Below are positions 1 through 8,051 of a stretch of DNA of 64,000 nt, piece by piece. The DNA is from Halobacterium sp. DL1 (GTDB lineage Archaea; Halobacteriota; Halobacteria; Halobacteriales; Halobacteriaceae). Location: assembly GCA_000230955.3 (NCBI GenBank), contig CP007060.1, forward strand, positions 2,212,216 to 2,276,215, read 5' to 3'. Under the pieces are notes generated by a model. It was not told the DNA's origin and ran no database searches. It saw nothing but the letters and a program-made list of their open reading frames with translations. Position 1 is the stretch's first letter. Every line of letters begins with the position of its first letter. The position numbers and the translations under genes are program-made.

Positions 1-303
1 GGCGAACCGAGCCACGACGTGCTCGCCTCGCTCCTCAGTCGGCGCGGCGAACCCCTCGAGGGGAGCGCCGACACCGACGACGAGTGGGTCGCAGAGAACA
101 CCGACTACGACGACGTCGACGACCTCGCACGCGCGCTCCTCGACGAGGAGACGACGCTGCGAGAGGCCGGGTTCGCGCCCGCCCTCCGACTGCACCCGCC
201 GCGTGGCGGGCACGACGGCATCAAGCAGCCGGTCAGCGACGGCGGCCAGCTCGGAAAGCACACGACCGAGGAGATCGACGACCTCCTCACCGACATGCGC
301 TAA
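1..303 (+). CDS. rpl30: 50S ribosomal protein uL30, 3' fragment
   Basis: The frame is open from the first base, so this is the last 100 codons of a gene that begins before the window. uL30 is a large-subunit ribosomal protein. The visible C-terminal half contains RGGHDGIK and a final helix rich in Glu and Asp, as in archaeal uL30. It is followed after two bases by uL15 and then SecY, the standard end of the archaeal ribosomal protein operon, which supports the name more strongly than the short sequence does. Confidence 0.9.
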   Translation, partial: GEPSHDVLASLLSRRGEPLEGSADTDDEWVAENTDYDDVDDLARALLDEETTLREAGFAPALRLHPPRGGHDGIKQPVSDGGQLGKHTTEEIDDLLTDMR

Positions 304-305
304 CC

Positions 306-767
306 ATGACTAGCAAGAAACGACGACAACGCGGCTCTCGGACGCACGGCGGCGGCACCCACAAGAACCGCCGGGGCGCCGGCAATCGCGGCGGCCGTGG
401 GCGTGCGGGTCGCAAGAAACACGAGCAACACAACTACGAGGACGTCGGCAAGAGCGGCTTCAAGCGCCCGGAGAAGACCGACCGGGACGTCGCCGAGGTG
501 TCCGTCCAGAAGCTCGACGAGGACATCGCACTGCTCGCGGCCGACGGGGTCGCCGAGGAGACGGAGTTCGGCTACCGCGTCGACGCCCGGGACGTCGCCG
601 AAGACGGCTGGGAGGCCGACGTTGTGAAGGTGCTCGGCGGTGGACAGATGTACGAACAGCTCGAGGTGACGGCGGACGCGTTCTCCGCGGGCGCCGTCGA
701 ACTCATCGAGAGTGAGGGCGGCGACGCCGTCGTCTCCGAGCGCGGAGCGGAAGACAACGAGGAGTAA
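306..767 (+). CDS. rpl15: 50S ribosomal protein uL15
   Basis: A 153-residue large-subunit protein that helps fold 23S rRNA. The N-terminal 45 residues are Arg, Lys and Gly rich (SKKRRQRGSRTHGGG), the extended tail typical of archaeal uL15, and the rest is a small acidic globular domain. The ATG at 306 is chosen because it lies two bases after the uL30 stop and begins the conserved tail; the frame is open further upstream only because it shadows uL30. SecY starts three bases after its stop, so uL30, uL15 and SecY are surely co-transcribed. Confidence 0.96.
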   Translation: MTSKKRRQRGSRTHGGGTHKNRRGAGNRGGRGRAGRKKHEQHNYEDVGKSGFKRPEKTDRDVAEVSVQKLDEDIALLAADGVAEETEFGYRVDARDVAEDGWEADVVKVLGGGQMYEQLEVTADAFSAGAVELIESEGGDAVVSERGAEDNEE

Positions 768-770
768 CCC

Positions 771-2237
771 ATGGGATGGAAGGAGTCTGCTGCGCCGGTC
801 CTCACGCGGATGCCCGCAGTGCAGCGTCCGGAGGGGCACGTTCCGTTCCGTCGGAAGATGTACTGGACGGCCGGCGTCCTCGTCCTGTACTTCTTCCTGA
901 CGAACGTCTCGCTGTGGGGCCTCCAGGCCGGCGGCGAGGACTTCTTCGGACAGTTCCGGAGTCTACTCGCCGGCGGTCAGGGGACGGTGCTCCAGCTGGG
1001 CATCGGGCCCATCGTCACGGCGAGCATCGTCCTGCAGCTGCTGGGCGGTGCGAACCTGCTCGGACTGGACACGGACGACCCGCGTGACCAGGCCATCTAC
1101 CAGGGGCTCCAGAAGTTCCTGGTGGTCGTGATGGTGTTCCTGACGGGACTGCCGATGGTGTTCCTCGGGAACTTCCTCCAGCCGAGCGCGCAGCTCGCCC
1201 AGAGCCTCGGCGTCGGTCTGTTCGGCGTCCGGGCGCTCATCTTCGCCCAGATCGCGGCGGGTGGCGTCCTGCTGCTGTTCATGGACGAGGTCATCTCGAA
1301 GTGGGGCGTCGGCTCAGGTATCGGCCTCTTCATCGTGGCCAACGTGAGCCAGAGCCTCGTCGGCGGCCTCTTCTTCTGGGAGGGTGGCGTCGGCAACCAG
1401 GGGCTCATCCCCACGTGGTTCGACATCGCGGTGGGCAACGTCTCGAACATCCCGCCGCTGCTGACGACTGACGGCCTCTCGTTCGTGTTGATGCAGGCGG
1501 GCATCCTCGGCGTCATCACGACGGTTCTCATCTACGTGGTCGTCGTGTACGCCGAGAGCGTGCGCGTCGAGATTCCGCTCAGCCACGCCCGCGTGAAGGG
1601 CGCCCGGGGCCGCTTCCCGGTGAAGCTCATCTACGCGAGCGTCCTGCCCATGATCCTCGTTCGCGCGCTGCAGGCGAACATCCAGTTCCTCGGGCAGATC
1701 CTCAACTCCACGGTGAACCTCCCCACCTGGGCGGGCGTCTACGTGGAGGGACAGCCAGTCAGTGGCCTGTTTTACTACTTCGCGCCCATCTACAACCCCG
1801 ACGCCTGGATGTGGTGGACCGCAGCCTCCACGGCCGAGCCGTGGCAGGTGATGATCCGCATCGCCGTCGACCTCACGTTCATGGTCATCGGCGGCGGCAT
1901 CTTCGCCATCTTCTGGGTGGAGACCGCCGACATGGGCCCCAAGGCGACCGCCAAGCAGATCCAGAACTCCGGGATGCAGATTCCGGGCTTCCGGAAGAAC
2001 CTCGGCGTCATCGAGAAGGTCCTCGAGCGGTACATCCCGCAGGTCACCGTCATCGGCGGTGCCCTCGTCGGCCTGCTCGCCGTCATGGCGAACATGCTCG
2101 GCACCATCGGGAACGTCACCGGGACGGGCCTGCTGCTGACGATCTCTATCACGTACAAGCTGTACGAGGAGATCGCTGAAGAGCAGATGATGGAGATGCA
2201 CCCGATGATGCGCGAGATGTTCGGCGGCGGCGACTAA
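771..2237 (+). CDS. secY: Preprotein translocase subunit SecY
   Basis: The 488-residue channel subunit of the SecYE-beta translocon in the cytoplasmic membrane. It has about ten hydrophobic segments, an amphipathic N-terminus (GWKESAAPVLTRMPAVQRPE) and the usual cytoplasmic loops rich in Arg and Lys, for example around residues 260-285 where ribosomes and SRP receptor dock. Length is normal for archaeal SecY. It is the last gene of the ribosomal protein operon, as in other archaea, and is followed by a convergent kinase gene on the other strand. Confidence 0.97.
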   Translation: MGWKESAAPVLTRMPAVQRPEGHVPFRRKMYWTAGVLVLYFFLTNVSLWGLQAGGEDFFGQFRSLLAGGQGTVLQLGIGPIVTASIVLQLLGGANLLGLDTDDPRDQAIYQGLQKFLVVVMVFLTGLPMVFLGNFLQPSAQLAQSLGVGLFGVRALIFAQIAAGGVLLLFMDEVISKWGVGSGIGLFIVANVSQSLVGGLFFWEGGVGNQGLIPTWFDIAVGNVSNIPPLLTTDGLSFVLMQAGILGVITTVLIYVVVVYAESVRVEIPLSHARVKGARGRFPVKLIYASVLPMILVRALQANIQFLGQILNSTVNLPTWAGVYVEGQPVSGLFYYFAPIYNPDAWMWWTAASTAEPWQVMIRIAVDLTFMVIGGGIFAIFWVETADMGPKATAKQIQNSGMQIPGFRKNLGVIEKVLERYIPQVTVIGGALVGLLAVMANMLGTIGNVTGTGLLLTISITYKLYEEIAEEQMMEMHPMMREMFGGGD

Positions 2238-2254
2238 CAGGCGGTACCGCGCGT

Positions 2255-2267
2255 TCCACATTTTTGG
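2255..2267 (+). terminator. T-run terminator after secY
   Basis: A run of five T (2261-2265) lies 24 bases after the secY stop, in the spacer between two convergent genes. Archaeal RNA polymerase stops at such runs without a needed hairpin. The call rests on position and composition only. Confidence 0.45.
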
Positions 2268-2407
2268 TCGACGACACGACCGGACAGTGGAATCGTAACC
2301 CACGTACACCGTTTACGATAGCCTAAACTATCCGGGTAGGGACGGTCGCCGGTATCGTCACGGACGGGGCCTGACCACGGCCCGGCCGTCGGTGGGCCGC
2401 CGGTGCG

Positions 2408-5005
2408 TCAGCCCCCGCCGGTCTCGAACTCGAAGCGCGCGCCGCCGTTCCCGCTCTCCGCGAGCGTCACCGACCAGCCGTGGTTCTCCGCGATGTTCTC
2501 GACAATGGCGAGCCCGAAGCCCGTGCCGTCCGCGGCGGTAGTGTAGCCCATCTCGAAGACGTCCTCGTGGTCGTCCGCGGGGATGCCCGGCCCGTCGTCC
2601 TCCACGAAGAAGCCCGCGCGGTCCTCTAGGGGGCAGACCCGGATCTGGACTGCAGTCTCCTCCTCGGCGATGGAGCCGTCGAGTTGCGCCTGGGCGACCG
2701 GCGGGGAGCCGTGGTCGACCGCGTTGCGGAACAGGTTCTCGAACAGCTCCTGGAGGCGGCCGCGGACGGCCTGTACGGTCACGTCCTCCAGGTCGAGGCC
2801 GAGGTGGGCCTCGCCCGTGTCGACAGAGTCCCATGCGGCGACGGCCGCGACCTGCAGCGGCACCGTCTCCGTCTCGCGGCCGTCCGTGCCGTCGCGGGCG
2901 AGCGCGAGCAGTTCCTCGAGAATCTCGTCCATGCGGTCGAGCGAGCCCTCGACGCGGTCGAGCGCCGATTCCTCCTCGTGCTGTCGGTACTGGTCGAGCC
3001 ACCCGGTGGCGACGTTGAGCGGGCTCCGGAGGTCGTGGCTGACGACGCTCGCGAACTCGTTGAGCCGTTCGTTGCGGGCCTCCAGTTTCCGCTCGCGGCG
3101 GTTGCGCTCGGTGACGTCACGGAGCACGCCGATGGTGCCCCGGAACTCCTCGTCGAACGGCCGGAGCGCGAGGTGGCACTCCACGATGCGGGACTCGTCG
3201 GTGTCCTTCGGGTACGCGTGGAACTCGAACTTGTCCTTGGCGTCGCCCGTCGTGGAGAGCAGTCCGCTGACCGTCTCCTCGTAGCGCGGGATGACCTCCG
3301 GGTCGAAGACGCCGTCCGCGACCATGTCGGGGACGCTCATCGACTCCAGTTCCGACTGCGAGTAGCCGGTGAGGCTGGCGACCTGCGCGTTGCCGCTCAC
3401 GTAGTTCGCAGCCTCGTCGACGATGAAGACGCCGTCGGGCGCCGTCTCGACGATGGTCTCGTACTGGCGCCGCTCCCGGTCGTGCTGTCGGCGGTCACTG
3501 ACGTCGCGGCAGACGGCGAGCACCGCCGGTTCGCCCTCGTACGTGATGGTCGATGGGGTGAACTCGATGGGGACGCGTTCGCCGGTCACGCTCAGCGCGT
3601 CGAACTCGTAGCGCTTCTCGACGCCTTCGCCCTCGATGCGACGTTCGAATCGCTCGACCACCGTTTCGCGGTGATTAGGTGCCACGACGTCCGCGATGGG
3701 CGTCCCCTCGACGGACTCCGGGTCGGCGTCGAGAATCTCGGCGGCCCGAGAGTTGGCGAACTGCAGTCGCTCGTCCTGGGCGATGATGACGCCGTCGTTG
3801 GCTTCCTCGACGACCGTCGCGTACTTCTCCTCGCTCTCCCGGAGTTTGCGCTCGCGGCGCTTGCGCTCGGTGACGTCGCGAACGACGCCCACGGTCCCCT
3901 GGAACTCGACGTCGAAGGGGAGCAACGCGATGTGGACCTCGACGCTCTCGACGTGGTCGGCCCAGTTCTCGCCGCTCATCTCGGTGATTCCCGCCTCGTC
4001 GTCGCCCTCCAGGAGGTCCCGGATGATCGCCTCGCCGGCCTCGATGTCCTCGTCGGACATCACGACCGAACAGTGCTCGCCGACGAGGTCGTCGCGGTCG
4101 TGGCCCGTCAACTCCTCGAAGGCGTCGTTGACGAACGTGAACACGCCCTCCTCGTCGAGCGTGTAGACGGCGTCACCGACCGCCTGCACGATGGTCTGGA
4201 CGCGCTCGATCTCCTGTTCGTGTTTCACGCGGTCGGTGATGTCCGTGAACGAGGCGACGACCCGGTCGACCTGGCCGTCGTCGCCGAACAGCGGCGCACA
4301 GTGCATCACGAGGTACTTCCGCCAGCCGTCCGGCCACTCGATGGCGAGGCGTTCGCCGTGGAGCGACTGGCCCGAGCGCGCCACCCGCCTGGCGGGGTGG
4401 TCGCGCTCGGGAATCGGCTCGCCGTCGAGGGTCTCGAAGGTCCACTCGGGGGTGGTCGGGAGGTCCGCGTCCGCGAGGCCGAGGGTCGCCTTCGCGCGGT
4501 CCGTCGCCGACGCGACGCTGCCGTCCGGCTGGAAGACGACAGAGCCGGGCGTGGTCGTCAGCACCTGCTCGAGGAGGTGTTTCTCCTCGCGGAGCGCCTG
4601 CTTCGAGCGCCGCTTCTCGACGGCGTTGCGCAACCGGTTGGCGAGGACGGCGTACTGGTCGGTGCCGCTGGCCTTCTGGAGGTAGTCGGTGACCCCAGCG
4701 GAGATGGCGTCGCTGGCGATCTCCTCGCTTCCCTTCCCCGTGAACAGCACGAACGGGAGTTCCGGGTCCCGTTCCCGGACGGCGGCCAGGAACTCCAGGC
4801 CGTCCATCCCCGGCATGTCGTGGTCGGAGACGACGCAGTCGACCGTCGCCGTCTCGAGGAACTCGAGGGCGGGTTCCGCTGCCGGCCGCGTCGTCACGTC
4901 GAACTCCTCGGCCTCCCGCTCGAGGTACGTGGCCGTCAGGTCGGCCATCGACTCGTCGTCCTCGACGAGGAGGAGGTGGACTGGAGCGCCCGAACCTCGT
5001 GTCAT
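2408..5005 (-). CDS. Hybrid receiver / multi-PAS sensor histidine kinase
   Basis: A soluble signalling protein of 865 residues. Order of domains: response-regulator receiver (residues 10-130, acidic pocket VEDD, likely phospho-Asp61 in SDHDMPGMDG), four PAS repeats (about 145-650), HisKA with the H-box SHDLRSPL, and an HATPase domain with an N-box (NLFRNAVDHG), DDGPGIP and GTGFGLAI. No membrane segment is seen, so the signal is probably cytoplasmic (redox, light or a small ligand). The start at 5005 is chosen over an ATG nine codons upstream because a TATA-like box lies 28 bases ahead of it, giving a leaderless mRNA. It sits convergent to secY and divergent from trkA, with no partner regulator next to it. 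Input and output are unknown. Confidence 0.9.
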   Translation of the reverse strand: MTRGSGAPVHLLLVEDDESMADLTATYLEREAEEFDVTTRPAAEPALEFLETATVDCVVSDHDMPGMDGLEFLAAVRERDPELPFVLFTGKGSEEIASDAISAGVTDYLQKASGTDQYAVLANRLRNAVEKRRSKQALREEKHLLEQVLTTTPGSVVFQPDGSVASATDRAKATLGLADADLPTTPEWTFETLDGEPIPERDHPARRVARSGQSLHGERLAIEWPDGWRKYLVMHCAPLFGDDGQVDRVVASFTDITDRVKHEQEIERVQTIVQAVGDAVYTLDEEGVFTFVNDAFEELTGHDRDDLVGEHCSVVMSDEDIEAGEAIIRDLLEGDDEAGITEMSGENWADHVESVEVHIALLPFDVEFQGTVGVVRDVTERKRRERKLRESEEKYATVVEEANDGVIIAQDERLQFANSRAAEILDADPESVEGTPIADVVAPNHRETVVERFERRIEGEGVEKRYEFDALSVTGERVPIEFTPSTITYEGEPAVLAVCRDVSDRRQHDRERRQYETIVETAPDGVFIVDEAANYVSGNAQVASLTGYSQSELESMSVPDMVADGVFDPEVIPRYEETVSGLLSTTGDAKDKFEFHAYPKDTDESRIVECHLALRPFDEEFRGTIGVLRDVTERNRRERKLEARNERLNEFASVVSHDLRSPLNVATGWLDQYRQHEEESALDRVEGSLDRMDEILEELLALARDGTDGRETETVPLQVAAVAAWDSVDTGEAHLGLDLEDVTVQAVRGRLQELFENLFRNAVDHGSPPVAQAQLDGSIAEEETAVQIRVCPLEDRAGFFVEDDGPGIPADDHEDVFEMGYTTAADGTGFGLAIVENIAENHGWSVTLAESGNGGARFEFETGGG

Positions 5006-5029
5006 TCTCTCACACTGTATGGCGCGGGA

Positions 5030-5040
5030 CAATAAACGTT
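5030..5040 (-). promoter_or_regulatory. TATA-like box of the receiver/PAS kinase gene
   Basis: On the minus strand the bases read AACGTTTATTG. The TTTATT core is centred about 28 bases before the ATG at 5005, the spacing expected for a leaderless haloarchaeal transcript. It overlaps an alternative upstream start, which argues against that start. Confidence 0.55.
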
Positions 5041-5112
5041 GTAGTCGGTTCCGAAGCCCTATTGGGACGGAGGTTCCACCAACTGAACATGCTAACCGGG
5101 GGCGCAGCCTGA

Positions 5113-6456
5113 ATGCGCATCCTCATCGTGGGTGCCGGCGAAGTCGGGTCGAGTATCGCGAACAGCCTGGCCGACGGACACGAGGTCGTCGTCGTCGACG
5201 TCGACCCCGAGCGCGTCGAGGCGATGACCTATTCCCACGACGTGCTCGCGGTCACCGGGGACGGCACCGACCTCGAGGTGCTCCTGGAGGCCGAAGTCGA
5301 GCGCGCCGACATCGTCATCGCGAGCACCGACGACGACGAGACGAACCTCGCGACGTGTGGTACCGTCAACACCGTCAGCGACGCGTTCACCATCGCGCGC
5401 GTCAAGAACACCACCTACCTCGACACGTGGCGGAACCACCGTGGCGCGTTCGGCGTCGACTTCATGGTGTGTACGGACCTGCTGGCGGCGGAGGCCATCG
5501 TCCGCATCGTCGGTCTCCCGACCGCCCGCGACGTCGACCCGTTCGCCGGCGGCCACGTGGAGATGGCGGAGTTCGAGGTGCCCCTCGACAGTCCGCTCGC
5601 GGGCCAGACCATCGCCGAGGCCGACGAGTTCGACGAACTGACGTTCGTCGCGGTCATCCCGGAGTCCGCCAACGCCGCCGTGATACCCCGCGGAGACACC
5701 GTCATCGACGGTGACGCCCGCGTCGTCGTCATCGGGCGTCCGGAGGCGGTCCGGGAGTTCTCGGGGGCGATCAACCCCGTTGAGGCTGCCGACGACATCA
5801 AGGACGTGGTCATCGTCGGCGGGAGCACGACCGGCGAACTGACCGCCGAACTCCTCGTCGAGCGGGGCATCAAGCCGCGCATCATCGAGGTCGACCAGGA
5901 CCGAGCGCGGGAACTCGCCGAACGCATTCCGGCGGCGACCATCCTCTCCCACGACGGCACCGACCCCGAGTTCCTCACGCGCGAACACGTGCAGAACGCG
6001 GACGTGGTGGTCGCCACCCTCGGCAGCGACGAGCGGTCGCTGCTGGCGGCGCTCATCGCGAAGCGCGTCGGCGCGACGCGGGCCATCGCGGTCGTCGAAC
6101 AGGCCCGCTACGTCGACCTCTTCGAGACGGTCGGCGTCGACGTGGCCGTCAACCCGCGGCAGGTCACGGCCGAAGAGATCACGCGGTTCACGCGCGAGCG
6201 CCGTGCCGAGAACGTCGCCATCATCGAACCCGGCGGCGCGGAAGTGCTGGAGATCCAGGTCGACGAGCAGAGCGTGCTCGCCGACCGCGCCATCCGAGAC
6301 GTGGCCGCCGACCTCCCCGACGGCGTCGTCATCGGCGCCATCACGCGCGGTGACGACTACGTCACCCCGCGCGGTGACACGGTCGTCCACGTGGGCGACC
6401 ACGTGGTCGCGTTCGTGCGCGCCGACGCCATCGAGGAAGTTACGGCGAAGCTATGA
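5113..6456 (+). CDS. trkA: Trk potassium uptake regulator TrkA
   Basis: The NAD-binding cytoplasmic gating subunit of the Trk potassium channel (447 residues). It holds two RCK units, each a Rossmann fold plus a TrkA-C domain: GAGEVGSS at residues 7-14 and VIVGGSTTGE near residue 234 mark the two nucleotide sites. The double-RCK length is that of full TrkA proteins. Its stop overlaps the start of trkH by four bases, so the two subunits are translated together. Potassium uptake is central for an organism that balances external salt with internal KCl. Confidence 0.96.
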   Translation: MRILIVGAGEVGSSIANSLADGHEVVVVDVDPERVEAMTYSHDVLAVTGDGTDLEVLLEAEVERADIVIASTDDDETNLATCGTVNTVSDAFTIARVKNTTYLDTWRNHRGAFGVDFMVCTDLLAAEAIVRIVGLPTARDVDPFAGGHVEMAEFEVPLDSPLAGQTIAEADEFDELTFVAVIPESANAAVIPRGDTVIDGDARVVVIGRPEAVREFSGAINPVEAADDIKDVVIVGGSTTGELTAELLVERGIKPRIIEVDQDRARELAERIPAATILSHDGTDPEFLTREHVQNADVVVATLGSDERSLLAALIAKRVGATRAIAVVEQARYVDLFETVGVDVAVNPRQVTAEEITRFTRERRAENVAIIEPGGAEVLEIQVDEQSVLADRAIRDVAADLPDGVVIGAITRGDDYVTPRGDTVVHVGDHVVAFVRADAIEEVTAKL

Positions 6457-8021
6457 AGGTACGGGTGGACTGGCGGGCGAGCCTCGCGCTCGTGGGGACA
6501 GTCGTGAAGTGGCTCTCGGTGCCGCTCGTGGCCCCGCTAGTCGTCGCCCTCTACTACGGGGACGGCGGCATCGCGGCCTTCGGCGCGACCATCGTCGTCG
6601 CGTTCACCGCGGGGGTGGCCCTCGAATCCCTCGGCGACCCAGAGGAGATGCGCGCCCGAGAGGGGTTCCTGATGGTGGCGGTGACGTGGCTCGCGGTGAG
6701 CATCGTCGGCGCCGTCCCCTACCTGCTCGCTGCACACGGCGTCCCCGGCGTCCTGCCGGCGACCGCCCCTGGGTCGACGCTCGCGAACCCGGTCAACGCC
6801 GTCTTCGAGTCGATGAGCGGATTCACGACCACGGGAGCGACCGTGCTGGGCTCCATCTCCTTCGAGACGCACTCCCACTCGGTGCTGCTGTGGCGACAGC
6901 TCACCCAGTGGCTCGGTGGGATGGGTATCGTCGTGCTCGCCGTCGCCATCCTCCCGGAGCTCTCGGTCGGCGGCGCACAGCTGATGGACGCAGAGGTCCC
7001 CGGCCCCGGCATCCAGAAGCTCACGCCCCACATCGCGGAGACGGCGCGGGTGCTCTGGCTCGCGTACGCCGGCATCACCGCACTGGAAATCGTCCTGCTG
7101 TACGGCCTCCACGTCGGCGGCTTCGCGCCGAACATGGGGGTGTACAACGCAATCGCCCACGGGCTGACGACGATGGCCACCGGCGGGTTCAGCCCGGAGG
7201 CGCGCTCCATCGAGGCGTTCTCGGCGGCCGTCCAGTGGCTCATCGTGCCGTTCATGGTCGCGGCGGGGACGAACTTCGCGCTGTTCTGGCACGTCATCCA
7301 GGGGGACACCCAGGAACTGTTCGAGGACGCGGAGTTCCGGTTCTACGTCGGCGTCGTCGGGACACTGACCGCACTGCTCGCGGCAATCCTGTTCACGGGG
7401 CCGGCGCTCGGTCTCGGGGACGCCGTCGCGCCGGTCGCGGGGAACGCGGAGGATGCGCTCCGTCACGCCGCGTTCCAGGCAGCCTCCATCGTCACCACGA
7501 CTGGGTACGCGAGCATGGACTTCAACCAGTGGAGCCAGCCGGGGAAGATGGTGCTGTTCGTGGCCCTCTTCCTCGGCGGGAGCGCGGGGAGCACGGGCGG
7601 TGCGGTGAAGATGGTGCGCTGGCTGGTCATCCTGAAGTCGCTCAAGCGGGAGCTGTTCGTCACCGTCCACCCGGACGCCGTCCAGCCCCTCCGGCTGGCC
7701 GGCCAGGCGCTCGACGAACGCGGCGTCCGCGGCATCTACGCGTTCACGGCGGTCTACTTCTCGCTGTTCGTCTTCGGCACGGTGTTCGTGGCTATCGACG
7801 CCGGACGCATCCAGGAGACGGTGACGGGCTTCGAGGCGATGAGCGCAGTCGCCGCGACCCTCGGCAACGTCGGTCCGGGGTTCGGCATCGTCGGCCCGAT
7901 GAACAGCTACCTCCCGTTCCCCAACTCGTCGAAGCTGCTGATGGTCGGGCTGATGTGGGTCGGCCGCCTCGAGATACTGCCGGTGCTCGTGCTGTTCACT
8001 GGGTCGTACTGGCAGTCGTAG
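6453..8021 (+). CDS. trkH: Trk potassium uptake channel subunit TrkH
   Basis: The 522-residue membrane subunit that conducts potassium. Four pore-helix and filter repeats can be picked out: SGFTTTGAT, TTMATGGFS, TTTGYASM and TLGNVGPGFG, each flanked by hydrophobic helices in the M1-P-M2 pattern of the SKT superfamily. The start ATG overlaps the trkA stop (ATGA), which fixes it. The gene ends 30 bases before the convergent permease-stress gene. Confidence 0.96.
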   Translation: MKVRVDWRASLALVGTVVKWLSVPLVAPLVVALYYGDGGIAAFGATIVVAFTAGVALESLGDPEEMRAREGFLMVAVTWLAVSIVGAVPYLLAAHGVPGVLPATAPGSTLANPVNAVFESMSGFTTTGATVLGSISFETHSHSVLLWRQLTQWLGGMGIVVLAVAILPELSVGGAQLMDAEVPGPGIQKLTPHIAETARVLWLAYAGITALEIVLLYGLHVGGFAPNMGVYNAIAHGLTTMATGGFSPEARSIEAFSAAVQWLIVPFMVAAGTNFALFWHVIQGDTQELFEDAEFRFYVGVVGTLTALLAAILFTGPALGLGDAVAPVAGNAEDALRHAAFQAASIVTTTGYASMDFNQWSQPGKMVLFVALFLGGSAGSTGGAVKMVRWLVILKSLKRELFVTVHPDAVQPLRLAGQALDERGVRGIYAFTAVYFSLFVFGTVFVAIDAGRIQETVTGFEAMSAVAATLGNVGPGFGIVGPMNSYLPFPNSSKLLMVGLMWVGRLEILPVLVLFTGSYWQS

Positions 8022-8051
8022 CGGTCGGCCGGGGCGACGGGCCGCGGCGAC

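Noticed and set aside
2684..5035. Long open frame antisense to the first histidine kinase
   Set aside because: It mirrors the kinase codons in high-GC DNA, gives Val/Arg/Asp-rich text without domain logic, and the kinase on the other strand is complete.
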